64,000 nucleotides of DNA, taken from Calothrix brevissima NIES-22 (GTDB lineage: Bacteria; Cyanobacteriota; Cyanobacteriia; Cyanobacteriales; Nostocaceae). Both the position numbers and the translations under genes were made by a program. The notes beneath the pieces were generated by a model. That model worked only from the letters and a program-made list of their open reading frames with translations. It ran no database searches and had not been told where the DNA came from. Positions within the stretch are counted from its first letter, which is position 1, and each line of letters starts with the position of its first letter. The DNA is taken from assembly GCF_002367995.1 (NCBI RefSeq), contig NZ_AP018207.1:310001-374000 (forward strand), read 5' to 3'. Shown piece by piece: positions 7,941-18,900 of this stretch.

Positions 7941-8720
7941 CTACATATACCTTGTTAATTGCACTCGATAACGGTCTTTTTTAGTCACAGCAACTTCACC
8001 AACTTCTAGGCGTCCTTTACCACGAATAGCGATTAAATCACCTGTTTTCACTTGCGAACTAGCTTGAGATACTTCCTTCCAGTTAACACGCACATCACCG
8101 GAATCGATTAAATCTACCATTTTGCTGCGCGACATACCAAAACCAGCAGAGGCGATCGCATCTAACCGTAAGGAAGCCTCAACAGTAGTCATTTCTTTTT
8201 TCTTCGGTTCGCGAACCTTCAACTCGCTTAGATCAATACGCTGGGTTTTTACAGGTACCGATCGCACTTGTTGGAGGTTCATCTCTAAAAATTCTGCTAA
8301 CTCTGGTGCAACAATTACCTGTGCGCCACGTTCACCCAGAACAACAATATCGCCAGTTTTGTCCCGGACGATTCCCGTACCCAACATTGCGCCTAAAAAG
8401 TCGCGGTGGGTTGCGGTATCAAACAAGAAATTACCAGCAATTTCTAATAATACTAAGGCGACTTGGGATTGATCTAAAGGAATTTCCGCACGCGCGATCG
8501 CTAATCTTTGGCGTTCAGCTTGCGGATATCCACCCCAAGCCAGCAATTGCACCTCTGTTAACCGACTAAACACCCGTTGAATTTCTGCTAATTCTGGGGG
8601 AGACAGAAAATCTGTCAAAACCACTTCCCAGGTTTTGATTGCTTCTTGTGCGCGATCGATGACACGAGCTACAATATCTCGATTTTCAACAGTTTTTAAA
8701 AGTTCTTCTCTGGGCAACAT
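7941..8720 (-). CDS. Photosystem II S4 domain protein (YlmH-like RNA-binding)
   Basis: A 259-residue protein matching the cyanobacterial photosystem II S4 family. It has an N-terminal YlmH-type domain (about 1-150) and a C-terminal S4 RNA-binding domain (about 183-245, with RLDAIASAGFGMSRSKM followed by GDVRVNW). The family is conserved in oxygenic phototrophs. The name reflects phylogenetic distribution and a proposed link to PSII, while the fold suggests binding of structured RNA. The length is typical, the ATG start is supported by the conserved N-terminus LPREELL, and no operon partner is visible. Confidence 0.9.
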   Translation of the reverse strand: MLPREELLKTVENRDIVARVIDRAQEAIKTWEVVLTDFLSPPELAEIQRVFSRLTEVQLLAWGGYPQAERQRLAIARAEIPLDQSQVALVLLEIAGNFLFDTATHRDFLGAMLGTGIVRDKTGDIVVLGERGAQVIVAPELAEFLEMNLQQVRSVPVKTQRIDLSELKVREPKKKEMTTVEASLRLDAIASAGFGMSRSKMVDLIDSGDVRVNWKEVSQASSQVKTGDLIAIRGKGRLEVGEVAVTKKDRYRVQLTRYM

Positions 8721-8983
8721 TATTAAAAATTACCAGTTGTGAGTTTCAGCCAATAATCTTTATTGACTAATTACTCATGAGCATTGTTTGATTCTAGCGC
8801 CATCTGCAAATCAAACCAATTGCCAAAATCATACATCATAGGGTCGATATGCCAATAAACGCCCGCACTATTCTATAGTGACAGGGCGATTTCGGGATGT
8901 TCTAGTAACAAATGACCATTGACTATTGTACAGACAAGGGTTATCGCGTCTCTAACAACTGACCATTGACCATTGACAATTGA

Positions 8984-9481
8984 CTAACTATCCCCATAAC
9001 CCTGAATATTTTCCGGCTCAAACTGACGTAAGATCCGAGTTGCTTGACGAGTTATAGTTTCCGAACCTTGAACTACTAACAGATATTTACCTACTTCCAA
9101 GCGGTTGCGATAGGGTAAAGCATCGCCGCTACCCGCAATCAAACCAACACCACCACCCACAAATACACTACCCATAGCGCCACTCACTGCACCCAGTAGT
9201 CCGCCAACCACGTGATTACCAATTTCTCCCGCCCAAGCAAAGGTATCTAAACCAGTAATTACGCTGAAGGTAAAACCAGCAAAAAAGCCAAATGGTATTA
9301 ACCAAAACGCCATCAGCTTTACTTGTTTCTTGGCTTGTTCTTTCGGGTCAATCAAGCCGAACTCATCTGCTGTTTTATATCCCTTCCCCAGGATAGTACT
9401 TTTAATGGACTCTTTTTCTAAAGCTAAGTAAGCAGCTTCAACTTGGATACGGTCTGGTAATACAGCAACGAGGTAATTCAT
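8984..9481 (-). CDS. Conserved cyanobacterial hypothetical, glycine-rich membrane protein
   Basis: A 165-residue protein. A soluble N-terminal region (about 1-50) resembles a small alpha/beta domain. Two hydrophobic, Gly/Ala-rich segments follow (about 57-82 and 92-120, with GGLLGAVSGAMGSVFVGGG), then a soluble tail. The glycine spacing suggests tightly packed membrane helices of the glycine-zipper type. Function is unknown. The flanking intergenic DNA is full of short repeats. Confidence 0.65.
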   Translation of the reverse strand: MNYLVAVLPDRIQVEAAYLALEKESIKSTILGKGYKTADEFGLIDPKEQAKKQVKLMAFWLIPFGFFAGFTFSVITGLDTFAWAGEIGNHVVGGLLGAVSGAMGSVFVGGGVGLIAGSGDALPYRNRLEVGKYLLVVQGSETITRQATRILRQFEPENIQGYGDS

Positions 9482-9554
9482 TGATTTTTTGAAAAATAGT
9501 CTGGAAAATTTTTGCCTTTATTAACAGCGTACCAGTGTAGGGGGCAGGGGGTAG

Positions 9555-9600
9555 GGGGACAAAGGGGACAAAGGGGACAAGGGGGACAAGGAGGACAAGG
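9555..9600. repeat. GGGGACAAA-type 9-bp tandem repeat
   Basis: About five imperfect copies of a GGGGACAAR nonamer lie upstream of the preceding gene. A related pyrimidine-strand version (CCTCCTTGT) occurs at 54282-54340, so it is a dispersed intergenic repeat type rather than part of a gene. Confidence 0.8.
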
Positions 9601-9681
9601 GTTATCCCGTCTTTAACAAATGACAAATGACAAATGACTATTGACTAATAACTATTTTTATGCATAAATATCTATTTGCTT

Positions 9682-10059
9682 TCATTTGAGTGCATCTAAT
9701 GGCTCACAAAAATTGTTGACGCCTTGTTTAAGGACATACAGCAAAACTGGTACTGCCAAAATTTTCGGGAATGTCGGCATGGTATAAAGATATTCCATCA
9801 TCCTTTGCAGGGAATTATTCTGTAATTCGTCGCGAAAATCTTGTTCGCAAATTACAGCTCGCCATTTTCGCGCCAAAGCATCTAACCACTCGGAGTTGGC
9901 TCTTTCTGGCTGCTGTCCCGCCCTAATTGCCAGGCTCATCGCCGCATCTTCTAAATCACCCTCACAATCCTCAATTAAGTCTAGTACTTCCATTGCTGTA
10001 GGATTATCTATGAATAAAGAGCGAAACTGTGCAATTTCTTGTGATGTCACTATAGTCAT
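9682..10059 (-). CDS. Conserved cyanobacterial hypothetical protein
   Basis: A 125-residue, acidic, mainly helical protein starting MTIVTSQEIAQFRSLF. The first part (about 10-50, with LDLIEDCEGDLEDAA) looks like a small helical bundle, and the C-terminal 25 residues are hydrophobic. I recognise it only as a conserved cyanobacterial protein without a known function. The ATG start is conserved-looking. It lies alone between repeat-rich spacers. Confidence 0.6.
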   Translation of the reverse strand: MTIVTSQEIAQFRSLFIDNPTAMEVLDLIEDCEGDLEDAAMSLAIRAGQQPERANSEWLDALARKWRAVICEQDFRDELQNNSLQRMMEYLYTMPTFPKILAVPVLLYVLKQGVNNFCEPLDALK

Positions 10060-10228
10060 AAATTTTTTTAACAGCCGAGTAAATTAAATACTCAGCTATG
10101 TTATTCCAATTTTGATTGATTATTCATCATCCACGTTGCCAGAAGTACTCTTAATGAGGAAGATGAGGGTGAGAAAAGCGAGGTAGACTGTTGACAAATG
10201 ACCATTGTACAGACAAGGGTTATCGCGT

Positions 10229-12430
10229 CTATTGACGAAAAGCCCTTGATGTGACTGAACGTTGTAACTCAGCTAGAGCGCGATTGTAATCCAAAATTGC
10301 ACGAATGCGGTTACCTTCGGCTCTTGTCAAGTCGTTTTCGGAGTTAATCACATCAGTTTGCGTACCTACACCTGCTTGAAAGCGTAAACGTGCTAAACGT
10401 AAAGCTTCTCTAGCTTGTTCTAAAGCTGTATTCGCAGTTTGAACGTTTTCTAAGTTAGATTGCTGGTTGGAATAAGCTTGTTCTACCTGAAATCTAATTT
10501 GGTTGCGCTGTTCTGCAAAGTTAGTTTCTGCGATCGCAATATTGGCTCTGGCTTGTGCGGCTCTGGCTTTAGCTGCGCCACCATCATACAAGTTCAAGGA
10601 CGCTCTAACGCCTACAGAATAACCATCAGCGACGCTGATATTATCATTAAACCGATCAAAGAAGTCATAGCTAGCAACTAAGCTGACCTGTGGCCCCAGG
10701 GCTGCTAGTGCTTGTCTTCGCTGTTGTTCGCTAATGTTGCGTTGTGCTAACTGTTGTTGGAGTTCTGGGCGGTTTTGATAAGCTAAAACTATACTTTGTT
10801 CTAATGTTTGGTTCCAAAGACCAGCTAACTTTACTGGATCGCCAGCACTAATAGTTACTGACTGTGGCAAACTTAACCTTGTGGCTAATCGACGACGGGC
10901 AATTTGTTGCTGGGCGATCGCGTTGGTTAAGTCTTGTTGTGCATTAGCTAAGTTCACCTGCGATCGCAGTACATCAAATCTCGTACCTACCCCGGCGCGT
11001 TCTAAGGCTTCTGCATCTCGCAAACTCGCCTGAGAATTAGTCACAGCAGACTGAGCAATGCGTACTTGTTCGTCGGCTTGTTGTAAATTGTAATATTCAG
11101 TCGCTACATTCAGGCGAATATCCTCAGATTGGCTTTCTACAGTTAATTCCGCCAATCTTACCCGTTCTTCCGCTTCTTTGATTGTTGCTTGCCTTCTGCC
11201 AGAAGTGTAAAGATCGTAGGAAAGCTGCGCTTGCGCATTCAAGTTTGTATTGCTGGGAGCAGGATCGATCGGTTGACGGAATGAAGGTGGTAGGCTTTCT
11301 TGTTGCTGCTGTTGAACCTTGACAGAATAAGTATCGCTGACAGTCCTCTGACGTGTAATATCCGCACTCACGCCCAAAGTGGGTAGTAAGGCTGCTTGCG
11401 CTTCGCGTAAAACTGCTCGACTCCGTTCTAATTCTAATTGCGATACCTGTAGCTCTCTGTTGTTGCGCCTTGCGAGTTCCAAAGCTTGCACTAAGCTAAT
11501 TGACTGATTGCTTTTGACAGTAACTTCTCCTGCATTGGTGGGATATTGTAGCGGATTGGGGTTAGGAATCAAGTTCTCAGGTATCTGTACAGTACCTTCT
11601 GGTGCTGGCCCTACTAAGCCTGGTACATTCTGAATTGGTACTACTGTTTCTGGTGCAGTTTGAGTTGGTACAGTCCCAGCTGGTGCAGTCTGAGTTGGCA
11701 CCGTTACACCAGGTGTAGTCTGAGTACTACTCTGAGCTAGTAGATTCTTGGCTGTCATGGTTTGCGAGCAAGTCACCCCAGAGTTCAACTGTCCCTGTGG
11801 CTGTGCGCAATTGGGTATTTCCAGTAACTTGGAAGCGACTGTATTTCCAGTTACAACTGGTAAGGTTGTTTGTAATTGCGTCTGCGGCTTTTGCGCTTGA
11901 TTGGTTGACTGCTGTAAAGCTGATAGGAGCAGTTTTTGCTTGTCGGTAGCAGAGAGTTTGGTGTTAGTAGTAGGAACAACTCTATTCTCTAATTTCTGCT
12001 CCGAATTACTGGAGTTAATTTGTTTGTGATTTTCTGGAGAAAACCGTTTAATATCAAGCTTTTGAGCAGTAGGAATAATAGATAAAAAACTCGAAAATCT
12101 TCCTTGATTTCCCTGCAGGATTTTGTCCTTAAGGGTACTAGGATGGCTGCTACTAGTAATTGCCAGATTGCGATCGCTTACAGGTTTTGTTGGCGTTAAA
12201 ATCCCATTACTAGTAGGGACTAAACTCGGTAACCTCTTATCAGCCATATATAGCTGGGTACTAGCGTCATTCCCCATCGAGGTTTGAGCATTATTAGCTG
12301 TCAAAACACTAGAAGAAGACAAAGGCTGTAGCCCATTAACTTTAGCAGTACCAGCCCAAGCTGTTTGGGTGGTTAATACTGCTACTGTGACACCAGGCAA
12401 GAAAGTATGAAATAATTGCTGTCCGTTCAC
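10229..12430 (-). CDS. hgdD: TolC-like outer-membrane efflux channel (HgdD-type)
   Basis: A 733-residue protein with a signal peptide (about 1-27), a long low-complexity Thr/Gln/Pro/Val-rich stretch (to about 300, with VPTQTAP repeats) and two outer-membrane efflux protein repeats (about 305-510 and 520-725). The latter have typical heptad-rich helices and NAQAQLSYDLYTSGRR strands. TolC channels span the outer membrane and periplasm and join inner-membrane exporters. The gene follows kaiABC, the order I recall for alr2884-alr2887 of Anabaena PCC 7120, where alr2887 is HgdD, needed for heterocyst glycolipid export. The symbol rests on that synteny. Confidence in TolC family is higher than in HgdD orthology. 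Confidence 0.85.
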   Translation of the reverse strand: MNGQQLFHTFLPGVTVAVLTTQTAWAGTAKVNGLQPLSSSSVLTANNAQTSMGNDASTQLYMADKRLPSLVPTSNGILTPTKPVSDRNLAITSSSHPSTLKDKILQGNQGRFSSFLSIIPTAQKLDIKRFSPENHKQINSSNSEQKLENRVVPTTNTKLSATDKQKLLLSALQQSTNQAQKPQTQLQTTLPVVTGNTVASKLLEIPNCAQPQGQLNSGVTCSQTMTAKNLLAQSSTQTTPGVTVPTQTAPAGTVPTQTAPETVVPIQNVPGLVGPAPEGTVQIPENLIPNPNPLQYPTNAGEVTVKSNQSISLVQALELARRNNRELQVSQLELERSRAVLREAQAALLPTLGVSADITRQRTVSDTYSVKVQQQQQESLPPSFRQPIDPAPSNTNLNAQAQLSYDLYTSGRRQATIKEAEERVRLAELTVESQSEDIRLNVATEYYNLQQADEQVRIAQSAVTNSQASLRDAEALERAGVGTRFDVLRSQVNLANAQQDLTNAIAQQQIARRRLATRLSLPQSVTISAGDPVKLAGLWNQTLEQSIVLAYQNRPELQQQLAQRNISEQQRRQALAALGPQVSLVASYDFFDRFNDNISVADGYSVGVRASLNLYDGGAAKARAAQARANIAIAETNFAEQRNQIRFQVEQAYSNQQSNLENVQTANTALEQAREALRLARLRFQAGVGTQTDVINSENDLTRAEGNRIRAILDYNRALAELQRSVTSRAFRQ

Positions 12431-12533
12431 CGCATCCCCTCACACAAAATCAATCTGGCGGCAGAAAACTTTTCTTCCCCACAGAATATAGCACGACAAT
12501 AAATTCCAAAGAGAATATAGTACGATACCAAAT

Positions 12534-14096
12534 TTAGGAATCGCCACTCTTTTTATCTTCAAAACTTTTAACTATACGTGAAAGTTCTGCCTTTTCATCG
12601 ATACTAACGCGGGTAGGAGCACCACTTACAATTCTTTCATAATTCCGGAAAGAATCTTTAATTTCTGGGCCGTCGGCGGTAATGTTATACTCGCGGATAC
12701 CTTTATCATGCCAAGATCCCCGCATTTTAAAAACATTAATCGCCCGCGACATTTCACCGCGAATTTCTACATACTGTAGCATCAATATTGTGTCAGTAAT
12801 CGTAGAAATATGGGAATCAGTAATTGAATGCGACCCCATAAATTGGTCAGTTGTGTTGGTAAAAAACCCGGTAATTTCTTCTTGTTTGGCGTAACCTGTC
12901 ACACCAATGACAAACTGACGAAATGCATTATTGCTCACGCCTCTAGCCAGTGCGGAAAGAGAGTCAATCGCAATCCGCGCTGGCTTAAACATGGCAATTT
13001 CTGATTTGATAATTTGCAGGTGGTCTTCTAATCCGGTAGATTCGGGATAGGTACAGATAATTTTGAGTAAACCTTGTCTTTCTAAGTCCTCAAAATTAAT
13101 TCCCCAAGAAGAAGCATTGCGCGAAAGTTGGGCGCGAGATTCTTCATAGGCAAATAATATGGCCTGCTCCCCATTTAAACAACCGTCTTGGATAAATTTG
13201 CTAACTAATAAAGTTTTACCAGTACCTGTGGCTCCTGTGGCTAAAATAATCGAATCTTTAAAGAAACCACCACCACACATACCATCTAGAGTTTTCACTC
13301 CCGAAGATACCCTGACATTTGAAGATCTTTGAGTCAAGCGCATTGCTCCCAATGGGAATATATTCACGCCTTCGTTGGTAATTGTAAAAGGATATTCGCC
13401 TTTCATGTGGGTTGTCCCCCGCAATTTGAGAATTTCAATGGTGCGGCGACGGCGTTCTCCTTCTAAGACGTTGCGGACTATGACCACATTATCAGAAACA
13501 AACTCTTCTACCCCAAAGGAGGCTACAGGCCCGTATTCTTCGCTACGTTCGGTGGTAATGACGGTGGTGACACTCAGGTGTTTGAGCCGAGCTACCAGAC
13601 GAAATATCTCGCGCCGGACGACTCCCATCGCTTCATACTGCTGAAATACTGCTGTAATTGAGTCAATGGAGACTCTTCTAGCCTTGTATTTGCGAATGGC
13701 ATATTGTAAACGCTCAATTAATGCCGAAAGGTCAAAATTACCCACGATATCTTGACCTTCGGGGTCTGGTGAAGCATCGAGGATAAACAGTTTCCCTTCA
13801 TCAATTAATTGCTGTAAATTCCACCCAAAAATATGGGCATTTTTAATAATGTCGCTGGGCGATTCTTCAAAGGTAACAAATACTCCTGGTTCATCAAAGT
13901 AGGTGATACCGTTATAAAGAAACTGTAGAGATAATAAAGTTTTGCCTGTGCCTGAGGTACCGCTAACTAAGGTAGTTCTGCCAATAGGTAGACCACCATG
14001 ACTAATATCGTCAAAGCCCTCAATCATTGTGCGGATTTTTTCTACACCCGCAATTAACGGTGTTTTGCTTTGTTCTGGCTGGTCTTTTTCAATCAT
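12534..14096 (-). CDS. kaiC: Circadian clock protein KaiC (autokinase/ATPase)
   Basis: A 520-residue double RecA-like ATPase. Walker A motifs are GTSGTGKT at 46-53 in CI and GATGTGKT in CII. The autophosphorylation pair falls at Ser431-Thr432 in HISTITDT, the same numbering as in Synechococcus elongatus, and the C-terminal A-loop/tail region is present. KaiC hexamers cycle through phosphorylation under KaiA (stimulating) and KaiB (antagonising), giving the circadian oscillator. It is the last gene of the kai cluster, 271 bp downstream of kaiB. That gap may hold a separate promoter, as in other cyanobacteria. Confidence 0.98.
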   Translation of the reverse strand: MIEKDQPEQSKTPLIAGVEKIRTMIEGFDDISHGGLPIGRTTLVSGTSGTGKTLLSLQFLYNGITYFDEPGVFVTFEESPSDIIKNAHIFGWNLQQLIDEGKLFILDASPDPEGQDIVGNFDLSALIERLQYAIRKYKARRVSIDSITAVFQQYEAMGVVRREIFRLVARLKHLSVTTVITTERSEEYGPVASFGVEEFVSDNVVIVRNVLEGERRRRTIEILKLRGTTHMKGEYPFTITNEGVNIFPLGAMRLTQRSSNVRVSSGVKTLDGMCGGGFFKDSIILATGATGTGKTLLVSKFIQDGCLNGEQAILFAYEESRAQLSRNASSWGINFEDLERQGLLKIICTYPESTGLEDHLQIIKSEIAMFKPARIAIDSLSALARGVSNNAFRQFVIGVTGYAKQEEITGFFTNTTDQFMGSHSITDSHISTITDTILMLQYVEIRGEMSRAINVFKMRGSWHDKGIREYNITADGPEIKDSFRNYERIVSGAPTRVSIDEKAELSRIVKSFEDKKSGDS

Positions 14097-14367
14097 TGTT
14101 TGTTAAGCGAGAGGTATGAAACCCCAGTTTTTTTTTCAGACTAATGCTTGGAGTAGCTCATGCAATTTTACGCTTAAATATTTTACTAAAGAAGGGTGAA
14201 GTTTAAAGGATGAATGCTCAAGTCTAGGTTAGGGCTGTGCTGAATGGAGTCAGGAGATGAAAACACCATCTTTTTGCAGCTTGCGGACTCACTTAGCCCC
14301 ATATTTGACTTGTGGCTGTAGCGGTGCGGTGATTTTATCCGTCATCCTTGATACTTCATCCTCGCTT

Positions 14368-14682
14368 TTACTCTTCCCAGTTTTCTTCATTCATTTCTTC
14401 ATAGAGCAAATCCAGTCCAATTAGCACTCTTTCTCTATCTGAAAGGTCGCCGATAATTTTGCGAACTGGCGGCGGCAAAATTTTCGATAAGGTTGGTGTG
14501 GCTAATATTTTATCTTCTTCTGCTAGTTGGGGATTTTTGAGCACATCGATGACTTTCAAAGCATAAACGCCTTGAAACTCTTGGTCTAATATGTCTTTTA
14601 GCGTTTTTAAAGCCCGTACTGAGTTAGGCGTGTTCCCAGCTACATAAAGCTTGAGGACATAGGTCTTTCTGGCTTGCGTCAT
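14368..14682 (-). CDS. kaiB: Circadian clock protein KaiB
   Basis: A 104-residue thioredoxin-like fold protein, the family's normal length, starting [20 protein letters not shown]. The conserved segment [20 protein letters not shown] is intact; this is the part that changes fold to bind KaiC CI and sequester KaiA. The acidic C-terminus ([10 protein letters not shown]) is typical. It lies 103 bp downstream of kaiA and upstream of kaiC. Confidence 0.98.
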   Translation of the reverse strand: MTQARKTYVLKLYVAGNTPNSVRALKTLKDILDQEFQGVYALKVIDVLKNPQLAEEDKILATPTLSKILPPPVRKIIGDLSDRERVLIGLDLLYEEMNEENWEE

Positions 14683-14785
14683 AAATGTACAGGCTAGACT
14701 TGAGGATATAAATATAAGAATTTCTGGTGCATTGGCAGATCATCATGGCAAATGCTTTGCCTAAGGGAATTTCGATACATTTACT

Positions 14786-15409
14786 TTATTTATATATCGA
14801 ACATCTATAAGTTTCACACAGATGAGCAAGAATATCTATTAATGTCAGTCGATAATCAAGGAGTGTTTCGTCGCTTCTTCCTTCTAATTTCAATTGTGTG
14901 GCAAACTCTTCAATTAATTCCATGTGAATTTCAATGATTTGCGGCACAGGAATATTAGCACAAAATACTGCATTGATAAATTTATCAATTCTCGATTTTA
15001 AAGTTTTTTCTGTAGTAAAGTAGTATATGAGTATTTCCCGATAATCAGATTTAATTTGCTGCAACAAATTTTCTCTGTCGTCTCCATCCATCTGTTGAAA
15101 AATATCCTGGGGTTTTTCCTGATAAGATGCAAATACATAGCAATCTGTTTGAGGCGGGATTTCTGGTAATTTAACAATCACCCGCTTCATAAAATAATAA
15201 TTGATATGTTCAGCATCAACTATTGTCAATGGTAGAGGGAAAAACTGGCGATCGCTATTTGCATAAAGCAAGTTTTTGCTCCACCTAGTCAAGAGTTGGG
15301 GAATGGCTAAGGCATATCGGTTGTATAAATTTTTTTTAACATTTGCGATAAAAATTAAAATGGGGAATAACATTTGTGGTTTATACATCTCCTCGATCGC
15401 TGTGACCAA
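14786..15409 (-). CDS. kaiA: Circadian clock protein KaiA, intermediate-length form
   Basis: Residues about 107-207 are the KaiA C-terminal four-helix domain (MDGDDRENLLQQIKSDYREI at its start, with LKLEGRS and DYRLTLIDILAHLCE near the end). This domain dimerises and binds the KaiC A-loop. Residues 1-106 are not a recognisable pseudo-receiver. Yet CYVFASYQEKPQDIFQQM just before Met107 aligns with the linker of the 284-residue Synechococcus protein, so homology extends past Met107. An internal ATG at 15091 would give a 101-residue protein like the short Anabaena KaiA. The true start is open, either 15409 or 15091. Confidence 0.85.
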   Translation of the reverse strand: MVTAIEEMYKPQMLFPILIFIANVKKNLYNRYALAIPQLLTRWSKNLLYANSDRQFFPLPLTIVDAEHINYYFMKRVIVKLPEIPPQTDCYVFASYQEKPQDIFQQMDGDDRENLLQQIKSDYREILIYYFTTEKTLKSRIDKFINAVFCANIPVPQIIEIHMELIEEFATQLKLEGRSDETLLDYRLTLIDILAHLCETYRCSIYK

Positions 15410-15976
15410 GTTTAGCGAGTTGATTTAGCGCTAGACATGGTTCTAGACTCAGGTTGCTGTGTAGTCAACTAAATTCATCTGCTCCCAGAGGAGAATTGTG
15501 CTAGCCCAAACGATAAACACATCAAAACTAAAACAGCTATTGAGACAGAAGACTGAGGCAGTTGTTGAGGCGTTGGTAATGGAGGGCGCTGTACTTAGTT
15601 AATGACTTTCATAAGACTTACAGAATGTATATCTATCTAAATATGGATTTTATTATTTCACTCCTTGATAAGATACTTAACCGAACTTAAAAGATATTCG
15701 CATTCTAAATCATTATAATTCCTCAAGGTTCTAAAGCGAATTTTTAGAGCCATAATTGTTTTTAGCTATTACTGTTGAGGAGGATTTTTAACACCAGTTC
15801 AAAGATTGTTCGGCATGTCAGGTAGAAGTTCAATGCTGCAGAGGTAATTACAGCCTTTGTAAAGAGCTGTAGACGAAACCAAGCGTCAGTGAGGGCCAAG
15901 CCCGTGGTTTGAATAGCATTGAAATTATCACAAGAATTGTTTATATCGAGTCTTCTTACAGGATATTGCTTCAGGC
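15410..15976. other. Divergent intergenic region between kaiA and the CBS-kinase gene
   Basis: The 567 bp contain no supported gene. They should carry the kaiA promoter (minus strand) and that of the kinase (plus strand). I see no clear operator. A short unexplained coding-like patch near 15530-15590 is too short to call. Confidence 0.4.
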
Positions 15977-18900
15977 ATGAGGGCCATCAAAGTCAACGGT
16001 GATGCTCTCTCCAGAGGCTTTCACCGGAAGAATCACCCCCGAAGCTTTATGTCAATGCTACAGTACCCGCTTTATGACTTTATAACAAGCGTACCTATCT
16101 GCGTAGAAACAAGCACTCTGGCAATGGTGCTAGAGATTTTTGAACAAGAGCAGTGCGATCGCGTGGTGGTGGTAAACCAGCAACAATCTCCCATTGGGTT
16201 GCTGCATTCTGCCCGGTTAATCGAGAAATTTTTGGCAGCAGTTGGTGGCGATCGCCTTAACTTACAGCAGCCATTATTAATTTTTGATGCATCTTTAGTT
16301 GAACCAATCCCAACTATACCAGCAGCTGAACGTGTAGAGCAATTTAGCTTATTTTTGCGCTATCAACCCAGTCAAATCAACCATCATAATTTAAATTGGG
16401 CTTTGATTGACCCGGAAGGGAAATTTTTGGGTTTGCTCGATAGCTCGCGGTTGTTGCGATTATTAATTCAGGAACAACTGACTAGTTTTGAAGAATATAC
16501 CCAACAGAGTAATAGTGTGGTAGATGTGGCGATCGCCAATCAATCACAAGCACAGATAGCCAATCCGCGTTCCGGATCGTTATATAAGCCACTGGTGCAA
16601 TTGCTCGAACGCTTGCCCTGGCCTTTAATGTTAGAAACGACTAATGGTGAGGTAGTCGCCCAAAATCCCGCTTGGTGGGAGCAATTGGGCGAATTGAAAG
16701 ATGTAGAAACCGTCAGGCTACAGGTAGAGCAGGTATATGCCTCAATTCAGGCTAAACAGGCAGAATACGCTACCTATCAAGCTTTACAAATTCAGCCGCA
16801 AATTGCAGGTAATGGGTATAACGCCCCAGAGTCGTCGGGAACGCTGAAATTTTATGTTGGCGACAATAGCCACAATCACCCATCCACAGGAGTAAACGGT
16901 GGTTTGGGGAGTAACAATGTCCCAGAACAGCCAACAACCAATAGTCCATCTAGTCAGTGCTTTTGGGATAGTAATATAGGTACTTGTACTTGCATTGTCG
17001 AAGTGCAAAATGGACAAGAGCGAGTTTGGCAATTTGCCAAAATTCCTCTAGATATTGCCGAGTTAAATAATTTGAGTGCTGAGTCCCAAATTCTCAATAA
17101 TGCTAACTCAGCCAAGAAAAATAAAGATTTGTGGCTAATGTTAGCTACTGATGTCACAGAACAACAACAACTTTATAAAGAATTAGCCGCGAAAAATGCG
17201 GATTTAATTCAACTCAATCGCTTAAAAGATGAATTTTTAGCTTGTATTAGCCATGAACTAAAGACGCCATTAACGGCGGTGTTAGGGTTATCGCGGTTGT
17301 TAGTAGATCGCCAATTAGGAGAATTAAACGAACGCCAAGCTCGGTACGCCGGGTTAATTCATCAAAGCGGACGCCACTTGATGAGTGTGGTGAATGACAT
17401 CTTGGATTTAACCAGGATGGAAACAGGACAAATGGAATTAACCCTAGCGCCTGTGAATATTCGTGCAGTATGCGATCGCGCTTTTTCTGAAGCCACAGCT
17501 TTACACACCCAAGTCGCCAAAACTAAATCCCCTAGTTCATCTACTGTTGATAATCCTAGCGATCGCCGATTTACCATCACCATTGAATCAGGCTTAGAGC
17601 AGATGGTAGCTGATGAACTACGTCTGCGGCAAATGCTGGTACACCTGCTTTCTAATGCCTTTAAGTTTACCGAAGTCTCAGGTAAAATTGGCTTGCGGGT
17701 AAGTCGTTGGGAAGGGTGGATTGCCTTTACAGTTTGGGATACAGGAATTGGCATTCCCGAACATCAGCAGCATTTAATTTTCCAAAAATTTCAACAGCTA
17801 GAAAATCCCCTCACTCGCCAATTTGAAGGCACCGGTTTAGGACTAGTCTTAACTAGGGCGCTAGCCAGACTCCACGGTGGCGATGTCAGCTTCTTATCTC
17901 GCGAAGGTAAAGGTAGTCAATTTACTTTACTTTTACCCCCCAGCCCTCCAAAAACAGGCTTTAGCGAGTTTGATGAAGATATGGGAGAGGAAGAAGCAAC
18001 AAATAACACCAGTAATCGAGAACTTTCCTCATCTACAGCCCAGCGTCTCAACGCCACCGTACAGCAACATTCTGTCTCTTCTCAAAGGTTGGTGTTGATA
18101 GTTGAAGCTGTCGCCCGCTATATTGAAGACTTAACAGACCAACTCAAAGCTTTAGGTTATCGCGTAGTCATAGCGCGATCGGGAACGGAAGCAGTCGAAA
18201 AAGCGCGTCGCTTGCAGCCAAAAGCTGTATTTTTAAATCCCTTACTACCGTTATTGTCTGGTTGGGATGTGCTGACTTTACTCAAGTCTGATGCGGTAAC
18301 TCGCCATATCCCCTTAATTGTCACCGCAACGGGGGCAGAAAAGGAGCAAGCATTTGCCAATCGCGCTGATGGTTTTTTAAGTTTACCAGTACAGTCTCAG
18401 GCATTAGCCCCATTATTAGAGAGTATATGTGCTACACCCAAAATTTCTGCATCCGGCGTAGAGAGTAACGAAATTAGCAGCAGCAGAACGCCACTAAGAA
18501 TTTTGAGATTAGTTAATTCCGAAGTGGAAACAATTAATCATCAAGCTTTATTAAGAGAACATCGAGTAATCGAAGTAGACGATCTCGATCAAGCAGAACT
18601 GTTGGCGCGAGTTTGGCAATTTGATGTAGTTTTATTGGATGTAGAGAACCCTACAGCCCAAATGTATCTGCAACAACTGACACAGCACCCCCGATTAGCA
18701 GCCCTACCACTGGTGACTTGCGATGTGGGGACTACCTTAGCAGCTTCTCAAATACCGGGGTTATCTGTGTTTCCTTGCTTACAACCATTGGGTAAAGACA
18801 ATAGTAGCAGTAATAGTAAAACCGAAGCTTTATTATCAGTTTTGCAAATAGCTTCTGGTATTTGCTGTCCGCCAAATATTTTAGTGGTAGATGCTACTAC

